NCBI GenBank assembly: GCA_900553805.1
Contig: USEU01000006.1
Coordinates: 1 to 48,913 of the forward strand
Direction of reading: 5' to 3'
DNA from: an uncultured Eubacteriales bacterium
Lineage (GTDB): Bacteria > Bacillota > Clostridia > Oscillospirales > Oscillospiraceae
DNA: 48,913 nucleotides
Part shown: positions 42,151 through 48,913 of the stretch, one piece after another
How positions within the stretch are numbered: the stretch's first letter is position 1
Layout of the letters: each line of letters begins with the position of its first letter
Program-made: the position numbers and the translations under genes
Notes under the pieces: model-generated
The model's database searches: none
Told to the model about the DNA's origin: nothing
Seen by the model: the letters and a program-made list of their open reading frames with translations, nothing else

Positions 42151-43392
42151 ATGAAAAAGCACAGTATGAAATGGTTGGCAATGCTGCTCTGCTTTGCAAT
42201 GATCGCAGTGTATGCGGCAGGCTTCACCACGGCGGAGGCGGCCGCTTCCGACGAAGAGCCGGTTACAATTACGTTCTGGCACACCTACGGCGACAACGAG
42301 GAAGCGCAGTTCCTCAATGAGGTCATGCCTCTGTGGGAGGCTGCCCATCCTGAGATCAAGGTCGAGGCCGTCCGTCAGGACAGCAGCCAGTATCATCAGA
42401 TGATCGTCACCTCCTTCGGCACCGGCATGAGCCCGGATGTCGCCCGTGTGGACATTGCGAACATCGCGGCCTACGCCAAGCAGGGCGGCCTGGCTGCGCT
42501 GAGCGACTATGCTGATTTTGCGGAAATTTCTGAAAACTATCTGGAGGCTCCGCTTTCCACCAACCTGTATCAGGGCAAGTATTACGGTCTGCCGCTGGAC
42601 ACCAACTGCAAGGCGGCGGTCGTCAACACCAATGTGCTCGCTGAGCTTGGCCTGACGGAGGTCCCTGAGACCATGGAGGCCTTTATCGAGGCCGCCAAGA
42701 CCCGCGGCTCCTACAGCCTGAACGTGTCCGGCGTGGGAGACTGGGATATGTATCCCTACTTCTGGCTGTTCGGCGGCGTGCTGACCGATGATGGCTTCAC
42801 CAAGGCTTCCGGCTATCTGGACAGCGATGCCAGCATCGCTGCCATGCAGAAGATCGTCGCGCTTCACGATGAGAAAGTCTTTACCATCCGCGATGTGGAC
42901 GGCTCTGTGGACGCCTGGGACGGCATCAACAGTGAATATGCCATGTTCTTCGAAGGCCCCTGGTACTTTGGCTCCTATGAAGACAGCCTGGCGAAGGGCA
43001 TCACCGCGGCAACCATCCCCACCTATGAGGGCCGCAGCGCTTCCGTCGTCGGCGGCGAGGACATTGCGGTGTTCGCGACCAGCGAGCATACGGATGCCGC
43101 CTATGAATTCGCAAAATTCATGACCTCCGAGGAAGTTCAGCTGGCAATGCTGAAGGCCGGTCAGCTGCCGATCCTCAAATCTCTGGTCAGCAGCGACGCT
43201 GTGCAGAGCAACCCCGTCTGGTCGGTGTACATGAAGCAGATGGAGTCCGCCAAGGCGCGCATTCCTTCTCCCAACAATTCCGCCATCCAGGAGATCTGGA
43301 GCGAAATGGTGACAAGCATTTTCGTTGAGAATGCGGACATTGCCCAGGCAATGCACGATGCAGCTGCCAGGATCGACGAGCAGCTTAATTGA
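42151..43392 (+). CDS. Extracellular sugar-binding protein of the GH66-linked ABC transporter
   Basis: 413 residues from the ATG at 42151 (RBS TTGGGAGGATCACA). Signal peptide covers about 1-30 (MKWLAMLLCFAMIAVYAAGF, cut near TAEA-AA). As in the other MalE-type protein of this window there is a Cys but no proper lipobox. The mature domain is a class I sugar-binding protein: VTITFWHTYGDNEEAQFLNE, TSFGTGMSPDVARVDIANI, YYGLPLDTNCKAAVVNTNVL and MFFEGPWYFGSYE. It should bind an oligosaccharide, probably an isomalto-oligosaccharide given GH66 in the operon. One MITE precedes it and another abuts its stop codon. Confidence 0.86.
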   Translation: MKKHSMKWLAMLLCFAMIAVYAAGFTTAEAAASDEEPVTITFWHTYGDNEEAQFLNEVMPLWEAAHPEIKVEAVRQDSSQYHQMIVTSFGTGMSPDVARVDIANIAAYAKQGGLAALSDYADFAEISENYLEAPLSTNLYQGKYYGLPLDTNCKAAVVNTNVLAELGLTEVPETMEAFIEAAKTRGSYSLNVSGVGDWDMYPYFWLFGGVLTDDGFTKASGYLDSDASIAAMQKIVALHDEKVFTIRDVDGSVDAWDGINSEYAMFFEGPWYFGSYEDSLAKGITAATIPTYEGRSASVVGGEDIAVFATSEHTDAAYEFAKFMTSEEVQLAMLKAGQLPILKSLVSSDAVQSNPVWSVYMKQMESAKARIPSPNNSAIQEIWSEMVTSIFVENADIAQAMHDAAARIDEQLN

Positions 43393-43396
43393 TTAG

Positions 43397-43615
43397 GGCA
43401 ACACCGCGCAATTGTGTCTGCGAGCCGCAGCCGTCTTTTTGCCCCACTTCTTCAGTTTGAAAAACGAGAAATATTGCGCAGCCGTTGCCAGCGTAAGCTG
43501 GCTTACGGATGCGGCATACCCCTTGCGGGTACATACAGTATTCCTTCGTTTTCCAAACTTTGAATTGAGCCAGAAATCCAGGCTGGGGCTTCTTGCCAAA
43601 TTGTGCGGTGTTGCC
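43397..43615. mobile_element. MITE-like element 2
   Basis: 219 bp; terminal repeats GGCAACACCGCGCAATT (43397-43413) and the complement of GGCAACACCGCACAATT (43599-43615), 16 of 17 matching. TTAG flanks both ends (43393-43396 and 43616-43619); the left TTAG directly follows the TGA stop at 43390-43392. Internal arms AGTTTGAAAAACGA (43454-43467) and 43546-43559 pair with one mismatch, and the 16-mer shared with element 1 is at 43530-43545. No coding capacity. Confidence 0.88.
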
Positions 43616-43636
43616 TTAGACACAAAGAAATTCCAG

Positions 43637-43667
43637 AGGCCGCAGAACCGGCGGGGTTCTGCGGCCT
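43637..43667 (+). other. Intercistronic hairpin before the permease genes
   Basis: AGGCCGCAGAACC (43637-43649) pairs perfectly with GGTTCTGCGGCCT (43655-43667), loop GGCGG, then TTTGG. It is the counterpart of the hairpins after the other two binding-protein genes; the MITE sits between it and the stop codon. Confidence 0.82.
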
Positions 43668-43744
43668 TTGGCCTATGACCCGCCGGGCGGGCACTCACCG
43701 TATCTGCGATGTCTGGCCCCCCTCAGAAAGGAGAAGCACTTAAT

Positions 43745-44692
43745 ATGGTTTCTGCCGGAAAAGCCTGCCTGCGTCCCGGCTGTGCCGTGGCCATACGAAA
43801 GGGCGCACGGGGCTGGCTGAATGCACTGCCGTTTATTCTTCCGGGATTGATCCTTGTAATGGCATTTGTGGTCTATCCACTTATTTTCACGGTTCGCATT
43901 GCCCTGTCGGAGTACCAGATCGTACAGGGAAAGATCACATTTCTGGGGCTGGAAAATTTTCGGAAGGTACTGTCCGGGGACTCGCGCTTCTGGTATGCCT
44001 ATCGCAATAATTTCCTTTATGCTTTCGTTACTGTTCCTTTCATCCTGCTGGGAGGAATGCTGTTTTCTTATCTGATCAACAACCTGCGGCGCGGGCAGGG
44101 GATTTTCCGGGTCGGATTTTACCTGCCGGTGATCACCTCCTGGGTCATTGTCAGCCTGGTATTCCAGTACATGTTCAATAATTCCAACCGCGGCCTGATC
44201 AACTACATTCTTGTGGATGTGCTGCATCTTATGGACGACTATGTTCCCTGGCTCCTGCGGGAGTGGTCGGGCAACGCGGCGATTTGGCTCATGGGCATCT
44301 GGAAAAATATGGGTTGGGCGATGCTCATCTATCTGGCGGCGCTCCAGGGGATCCCCAAGGAGCGCTATGAGGCGGCCGAGTTGGACGGCGCGGGAATATG
44401 GGCAAAGTTTTGGCACATTACCGTCCCCAGCCTGCGCCCGACAACGTTCTACGTGATGGTGAACATGATCATCGGCTCGTTCAACGTGTTCATCCAGGTG
44501 ATGATGCTGACCGGCGGTAACCCCAGCGGAAAGACCGCCACCCTGCAATACCTGCTCTATGACAAGGCATTCAATCAGTTTGAATTCGGCGAGGCCTCTG
44601 CCATCGGTATGATCTCCGCAGTGACCATTGTGGTGCTGACGGTGGTTCTGAACAGAACACTGAAGCTTGATAAGCAGGATCAGGAGGGCTGA
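43745..44692 (+). CDS. Sugar ABC transporter permease, MalF type
   Basis: 315 residues. The ATG at 43745 follows AAAGGAGAAGCACTTAAT; an in-frame ATG at 43709 would place the RBS inside the gene. Six membrane segments. N-terminus NALPFILPGLILVMAFVVYP; LPVITSWVIVSLVFQYMF; and the EAA loop PKERYEAAELDGAGIWAKFW with ITVPSLRPTTFYV. It partners with the permease at 44695. No ATPase gene is present in the operon, implying a shared MsmK-like ATPase. Confidence 0.87.
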   Translation: MVSAGKACLRPGCAVAIRKGARGWLNALPFILPGLILVMAFVVYPLIFTVRIALSEYQIVQGKITFLGLENFRKVLSGDSRFWYAYRNNFLYAFVTVPFILLGGMLFSYLINNLRRGQGIFRVGFYLPVITSWVIVSLVFQYMFNNSNRGLINYILVDVLHLMDDYVPWLLREWSGNAAIWLMGIWKNMGWAMLIYLAALQGIPKERYEAAELDGAGIWAKFWHITVPSLRPTTFYVMVNMIIGSFNVFIQVMMLTGGNPSGKTATLQYLLYDKAFNQFEFGEASAIGMISAVTIVVLTVVLNRTLKLDKQDQEG

Positions 44693-44694
44693 GC

Positions 44695-45564
44695 ATGAAA
44701 AGCAAAAAAACATCCGAGCGGCTGGGGCAGGCGCTTCTGTGGGCTCTGCTGATCGGCGCACTGCTGATTTTTTCCATTCCGTTTCTCTTTATGATCACCA
44801 ATTCATTTGAGGAATTCAGCTATGTGCTTCCTTATCCGCCGAAGCTGATCCCCACAAGGCTGGATTTTTCGGCCTATAAGCATATTCTTCAAATGGACAT
44901 TTTTCCCGTTGCCGTCCGCAACAGTGTGATCAACACCTGCCTGACAGTGGCGGTTTCGGTGCTTGTCTCCACGCTGTCGGCCTATGGATTTGCGCGCATC
45001 CGCTTCCCGGGGCGCGAGCAGATTTTCTGGCTCTATCTCTTTACGCTGATGATGCCGGGCTTCCTGAACATCATTCCGCAGTTTTTGATCCTGAAGGGGA
45101 TTCGCCTGCCCGGCATGCCCAATGGCTTGATCGGGACGCGGGCGGGCCTGATCCTCGTGTACGTGGCCACCAATGTCTGTGGGCATACCTTCTTCCTGCG
45201 GAATTTCTTCCGCAGCCTGCCGGACAGCCTGTCGGAATCCGTGATCGTGGACGGCGGCGGACACGGCGCGATCTTTTTCCGGGTGATGCTGCCCCTGTCA
45301 ACGCCTGCCATTGGCACTATGACGATTTTTGCCTTCCAGGGCTTCTGGGAGGAATACTTTACCGCTAAGGTGCTTGTAGGGGCGGATGAAAAAATGATCA
45401 CGCTCCCGCTTCTGCTCCAGCGGCTCAATGGGCAGTATGCCACGCGCTGGGAATGGGTATTTGCCGCCTCGCTGCTGGCCCTCATCCCGGTGGTTCTGCT
45501 GTTCGTCCTGTTCCAGCGCAAAATGGTCGTGGGCGGACTGACACAGGGGGCGGTGAAGGAATGA
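44695..45564 (+). CDS. Sugar ABC transporter permease, MalG type
   Basis: 289 residues, six membrane segments, two bases after the previous stop. The EAA loop reads LPDSLSESVIVDGGGHGAIF followed by MLPLSTPAIGTM. The ending RKMVVGGLTQGAVKE is the usual MalG-type C-terminus. It overlaps the GH66 gene by four bases (ATGA), so transporter and enzyme are co-translated. Substrate inferred from the enzyme: isomalto-oligosaccharides or cycloisomaltodextrin-like alpha-1,6-glucans. Confidence 0.87.
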   Translation: MKSKKTSERLGQALLWALLIGALLIFSIPFLFMITNSFEEFSYVLPYPPKLIPTRLDFSAYKHILQMDIFPVAVRNSVINTCLTVAVSVLVSTLSAYGFARIRFPGREQIFWLYLFTLMMPGFLNIIPQFLILKGIRLPGMPNGLIGTRAGLILVYVATNVCGHTFFLRNFFRSLPDSLSESVIVDGGGHGAIFFRVMLPLSTPAIGTMTIFAFQGFWEEYFTAKVLVGADEKMITLPLLLQRLNGQYATRWEWVFAASLLALIPVVLLFVLFQRKMVVGGLTQGAVKE

Positions 45565-47171
45565 GCCTGAAATGTGAATTTGACCGCGCGCAGTACATTG
45601 CGGGGCAGGACGTCTGCATTTATCTGCCTGTGGAGGCGGATACGGCACATATTCATGTGTACAGTCTGGAGCGGGAGTACGGCTGTGCGTACAGCCGCCA
45701 GGGACGGATGCTTCTGCTCCGGCAGCTTCCGGCGGGCAGCTACGGCGTCGCCGTTGAAGCTGACGGTGAGCGCTGGGAGGGAGCCTTTGATATTGTGGAC
45801 GATGCGCGCGCGGTGACGCGCTACGCATTCCTGTCCGACTTTTCCCCGCAGGATGCGCAGGTGCAGGATGTGGAGTGGATCCGAAGTCTGCACTTCAATG
45901 CGGTGCAGTTCTACGACTGGATGTACCTGCACGACCGCCTGATACCGCCGCAGACGCAGTTCCTGGATCCCCTGGGGCGGCAGACCGACCTCTCGGTGAT
46001 CGAAAAGAAGATCGAAGCATGCAAACAGGCGGGCATTCGGCCCATTGCCTATGGCGCGGTCTACGCCTCCAGCAAGGGACTCTTCCGGGAGCACCCGGAG
46101 TGGGGAATGTACACCATGGATGGCAAGCCGATGACCTTTGCCGACTGGCTGTATTATATGAATGTCTCGGAGGACTGCGGCTGGTCGGCGCACATTCTGG
46201 AGGAATACCGGCAGGCCATCGCCCTGGGCTTTTCCGGGATCCATATGGATACCTACGGCTTTCCCAAGCAGGTTTGGGATGGGGAGGGCCGCCCGGTGGA
46301 CCTGGCACAGGCGCTTTCCGGTCTGATCGATCGCGCGGCCGAGGTCGTCCGCCGGGAGGATCCCGACAGCGGCGTGATCTTCAACGCCGTGAACAACTGG
46401 CCGATGGAGGCTGTGGCAAAGACAAAGCAGGACGCCGTTTACATTGAGGTCTGGCCGCCCAATGACCGCTATCAGGATCTGTATACCCTCATCCGGCAGG
46501 CGCGCCTGTGCTCCGGCAAGCAGGTGGTACTGGCTGCCTACCTGAAGCCCTTTTTGTCTGCGGACGCGGAGGGAGCTGAGCATGCCTTCCGGCTGTGCTG
46601 GGCGGCAATATCCGCTTCCGGCGGAACGCAGCTGGTGCTGGGCGAGGAGAAGAGCATCCTGCGCGACAGCTACTATGTCAATTACGCTCCGCTTCGTGGG
46701 CAATTTCTGCCGGTGGTGCAGAAATACTGCGACTTCCTGGTGCGCTACGCCGCGCTGCTGTATCTGGACGATGGAATGGACATTGGACGCACCGCCGCCG
46801 GAGGAATCAACGAGGACATTATATTCGAGGCGGAGGACTGCGCGTTTTCCACGGATGGCGCGGACGACACCGTCTGGAGCATTATCCGCGAGGGGGAGCA
46901 CCGCCTGACGATTCAACTCATCAATCTGCGCGGAAATGACGGGCAATGGAATCAGGCAAAGCGGCAGCCGGCGGCCGTCGAGCACCTGAAGCTTCATCTG
47001 CGGCTTGACCGCCCGATTTCTGGCATATATGCCGCCTCGCCGGACGGCGACTCGCTGCAGGCGCAGCCGCTGCCGGTGACCTATCGCCGGACACCGCAGG
47101 GGAGAATTTATACCGCCGAAATTCCGCGCTTGGAGTACTGGACGGCGGTCTGGGTCACAATGGAGGAATGA
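45561..47171 (+). CDS. GH66 dextranase-like glycosidase, cytoplasmic
   Basis: 536 residues from MSLKCEFDRAQ; no signal peptide. An N-terminal beta-domain (about 1-90) is followed by a barrel with GH66 hallmarks: FLSDFSPQDAQVQDVEWI, LHFNAVQFYDWMYLHD, the candidate nucleophile Asp230 in SGIHMDTYG and the candidate acid/base Glu296 in YIEVWPPN. A C-terminal sandwich ends the protein. GH66 contains endo-dextranases and cycloisomaltooligosaccharide glucanotransferases, usually secreted. The lack of an export signal and co-translation with an ABC importer suggest that it cuts imported alpha-1,6-glucan oligosaccharides inside the cell. Confidence 0.85.
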   Translation: MSLKCEFDRAQYIAGQDVCIYLPVEADTAHIHVYSLEREYGCAYSRQGRMLLLRQLPAGSYGVAVEADGERWEGAFDIVDDARAVTRYAFLSDFSPQDAQVQDVEWIRSLHFNAVQFYDWMYLHDRLIPPQTQFLDPLGRQTDLSVIEKKIEACKQAGIRPIAYGAVYASSKGLFREHPEWGMYTMDGKPMTFADWLYYMNVSEDCGWSAHILEEYRQAIALGFSGIHMDTYGFPKQVWDGEGRPVDLAQALSGLIDRAAEVVRREDPDSGVIFNAVNNWPMEAVAKTKQDAVYIEVWPPNDRYQDLYTLIRQARLCSGKQVVLAAYLKPFLSADAEGAEHAFRLCWAAISASGGTQLVLGEEKSILRDSYYVNYAPLRGQFLPVVQKYCDFLVRYAALLYLDDGMDIGRTAAGGINEDIIFEAEDCAFSTDGADDTVWSIIREGEHRLTIQLINLRGNDGQWNQAKRQPAAVEHLKLHLRLDRPISGIYAASPDGDSLQAQPLPVTYRRTPQGRIYTAEIPRLEYWTAVWVTMEE

Positions 47172-48070
47172 GCATGCTGTTTTCCTACAATGCAGATCTG
47201 CTTCCGAAGGTCCGGATGCTGGGGCAGATACGGTATAACGATCCGTGGATCCATTTTTCCCGGTGCATCAATGAATGGGTGCTGTACGTCATTCGGGATG
47301 GCGATCTGTATTTGCAGGAGGACGGGGTGCGCTACCACCTGAGTGCGGGAGACTTTTTCCTGCTGGAGCCGGGGCTGACCCACGAGGGCTACCAGCGGGC
47401 AGCCTGCGACTATTACTATGCCCATTTCACGCACCCGGATATGTGTCGCGCGGCGGATGAGCGGCAGGCAATCGCCCTTCTGGCGGAAAAAAGAAGGAAG
47501 AGCCTCGTCGGCTATAATCTTGAGGCCGTCGATTCCACGCCGCCCATCACGTACCTGCCCAAGCAGTTTCGCCTGACCGGCGGAGAATTCAAGGCACAGC
47601 TCCGCGCCGCCGTGGATTGCTATGACAGCCGGGAGGATGACTACAAGCGCAGGACATCCACCCTGCTGCACAGCTTCCTGCTCCAGACGGCGCATGAGCA
47701 CCTGCTCTCCCGCAACAGTGCCCAGGGCAGAAAGCTCCGCAAATCCGATGTGATTGCGGAGCAGCTTCTGCGCTACCTGAATCAGAACTATACCAAGCAT
47801 CTGACCAGCACGGAAATCGAAGAGCTGTTTGAAAGCAATTTTGACTACCTGAACCGGGTGTTTTCCTCGCTGACCGGCTCGCCGATATTTACCTATCTCA
47901 ATATCCTGCGCATCAACAATGCCAAGCAGCTGATTTCCACCACGGATCTTCCGTTTTCGGAGATCGCCTACCTGGTCGGCATCGAGGACAGATATTATTT
48001 TTCCAAGCTCTTTCGGAAATCCACCGGCATGAGTCCGACGGAATACTACAAGAAGGTCAGGAGTCAATAG
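47168..48070 (+). CDS. AraC-family transcriptional regulator
   Basis: 300 residues; the start overlaps the GH66 stop (ATGA). The N-terminal cupin-like sensor has LQEDGVRYHLSAGDFFLLEP and THEGYQRA. The C-terminal tandem HTH (about 200-300) includes LNRVFSSLTGSPIFTYLNIL and the second recognition motif GIEDRYYFSKLFRKSTGMSP. It is placed inside the operon and probably activates it in response to an oligosaccharide; operator not identified. Confidence 0.87.
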   Translation: MSMLFSYNADLLPKVRMLGQIRYNDPWIHFSRCINEWVLYVIRDGDLYLQEDGVRYHLSAGDFFLLEPGLTHEGYQRAACDYYYAHFTHPDMCRAADERQAIALLAEKRRKSLVGYNLEAVDSTPPITYLPKQFRLTGGEFKAQLRAAVDCYDSREDDYKRRTSTLLHSFLLQTAHEHLLSRNSAQGRKLRKSDVIAEQLLRYLNQNYTKHLTSTEIEELFESNFDYLNRVFSSLTGSPIFTYLNILRINNAKQLISTTDLPFSEIAYLVGIEDRYYFSKLFRKSTGMSPTEYYKKVRSQ

Positions 48071-48071
48071 T

Positions 48072-48698
48072 ATGCGTGAACCGTATCTGCAAACCGGCTT
48101 TATCCGGCTGTGCTGGCAAAAGCTCTTTCATCTGATGGTGCTCAATGGGCTCTTTTTGCTGTGCAGTGCGGGGGTGCTGACCATCCCGGCGGCGCTGACC
48201 GCTCTGTCCCGCGGCTGTCAGGCGCTGCTGCTGGAGGAGCCACATCCGTTCCGTGGCTTCTTCCGCATCTTTCGGGAAAGCCTGCTGGGCGCGCTCCCGC
48301 TGGGGCTGCTCTTTCCGCTGGCGCCGGCGGCGCTGGGCTATGGGTGCCTGTTTTATGTCCAAAACGCGGCAGAGCGGCCGCTTTTCACCGCGTGTGCCGT
48401 CTTTTGCCTGCTGTGGTGCTGCCTGCTGTTTTTCTGCGCCTGCTTCGCCTATGGCATGTACGCGCGGGTGAGGCTGTCACCCTGGGCGGCGGTGAAGAAC
48501 AGCTTCGTGCTGCTCTTTCGCGGATATGCACTTGGTTGGCTGCTGGCTGCATTGCTGCTGGCAGCGGCGGAGGGGGCGATGCTTCCATATACGCTGCCCT
48601 GGCTTGTGCTGCTGGGCGCGTCGCTTCCCTGCTTCGCGGCGGCGCGCGGCACCGTGCCGGTTTTGGAGCATTTGATCATGAAGGAGGAACTGGTGTGA
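48072..48698 (+). CDS. DUF624 (YesL-family) membrane protein
   Basis: 208 residues with about five membrane segments; it starts one base after the AraC stop. The N-terminal KLFHLMVLNGLFLLCSAGVL followed by TIPAALTALSRGC, and FRGFFRIFRESL, are typical of YesL/DUF624 proteins. These are often encoded next to MalFG-type oligosaccharide permeases in Firmicutes, but their biochemical role is not established. Last gene of the operon; a terminator follows. Confidence 0.82.
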   Translation: MREPYLQTGFIRLCWQKLFHLMVLNGLFLLCSAGVLTIPAALTALSRGCQALLLEEPHPFRGFFRIFRESLLGALPLGLLFPLAPAALGYGCLFYVQNAAERPLFTACAVFCLLWCCLLFFCACFAYGMYARVRLSPWAAVKNSFVLLFRGYALGWLLAALLLAAAEGAMLPYTLPWLVLLGASLPCFAAARGTVPVLEHLIMKEELV

Positions 48699-48772
48699 TC
48701 CGGCAAACTTAAGAGCTGTTTGAATGGTTCAGCTCTGCATGGTATGGAAAGTGACTATAAATTAGGAACCGA

Positions 48773-48804
48773 CAGCAGGAGAGACAATTTCTCCTGCTGC
48801 TTTT
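48773..48804 (+). terminator. Terminator of the GH66/MalEFG operon
   Basis: CAGCAGGAG (48773-48781) pairs with CTCCTGCTG (48791-48799), followed by CTTTTA. A weaker AGAGCTG/CAGCTCT hairpin lies at 48712-48736. Confidence 0.8.
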
Positions 48805-48835
48805 ATATGCTGCTCAGACCAGAGCGCATTTTTAG

Positions 48836-48913
48836 GGCAACACCGCACAATTTGGCAGGAAGCCCCAGCCTGGATTTTTGGCTCAATTCAAAGTTTGGAA
48901 AACGAAGGAATAC
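48836..48913. mobile_element. MITE-like element 3, cut by the window end
   Basis: It begins GGCAACACCGCACAATT after TTAG (48832-48835). Its 78 visible bases match the reverse complement of the right part of element 2 (43538-43615) with only a few differences, so the copy is inverted relative to element 2. Confidence 0.88.

Noticed and set aside
1..48913. tRNA, rRNA, prophage, integrase or CRISPR features
   Set aside because: I saw no cloverleaf, rRNA-like tract, phage gene, recombinase or repeat-spacer array in the window.

Overview
The window reads as chromosomal DNA of a GC-rich anaerobic Firmicute, probably a gut Clostridium relative of the Oscillospiraceae type. The reasons are the GC-rich coding sequence, Gram-positive Shine-Dalgarno sites (GGAGG, AGGAGA), TTGACA/TATAAT promoters, Sec and lipoprotein signals without outer-membrane genes, dense carbohydrate ABC transporters with intracellular glycosidases, and Firmicutes-type preQ1 and cobalamin riboswitches. 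The genus is inference; there is no rRNA or marker gene here.

Layout. 1-0.5 kb: a terminator and a small secreted cystatin-like protein. 0.6-4.5 kb: a nucleoside-type ABC transporter (NupOPQ family). 4.5-8.4 kb: an operon of a lipoprotein, a GNAT/histidine-phosphatase fusion, and an ABC exporter pair. 8.4-9.1 kb: a preQ1 riboswitch and queT. 9.15-20.5 kb: a cobalamin riboswitch followed by a 2293-residue secreted repeat protein, a substrate-binding protein, a BtuC-like permease, a BtuD-like ATPase with a C-terminal extension, and cbiL. The five genes are overlapping or nearly so and look like one B12/corrinoid capture and uptake operon. 20.5-21.7 kb: a large palindrome, a TetR regulator and an internally deleted RibD-like reductase. 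21.7-27.8 kb: a maltodextrin-type locus (neopullulanase-like GH13, MalEFG-type transporter, divergent LacI regulator).

27.8-35.4 kb: an AraR-like regulator divergent from a RbsABC-type transporter with two different permeases and a GH4 alpha-galactosidase-like enzyme. 35.4-35.7 kb: a cluster of strong hairpins. 35.7-41.7 kb: TetR, a GH2 beta-galactosidase-like enzyme, a GPH-family sugar symporter and a GH36 alpha-galactosidase. 41.9-48.7 kb: a MalEFG-type transporter interrupted by small inverted-repeat elements, a cytoplasmic GH66 dextranase-like enzyme, an AraC regulator and a DUF624 membrane protein. Three copies of a MITE-like element with TTAG flanks lie in the last 7 kb; the third is cut by the window end.

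The most unusual system is the cobalamin-riboswitch operon. Its giant exported protein is a chain of at least twelve related beta-sandwich-like modules, some freshly duplicated at DNA level. It ends in what looks like half of the substrate-binding protein encoded by the next gene. I read it as a cell-surface corrinoid-capture protein that hands ligand to the ABC transporter; that role is inferred from regulation and operon position.
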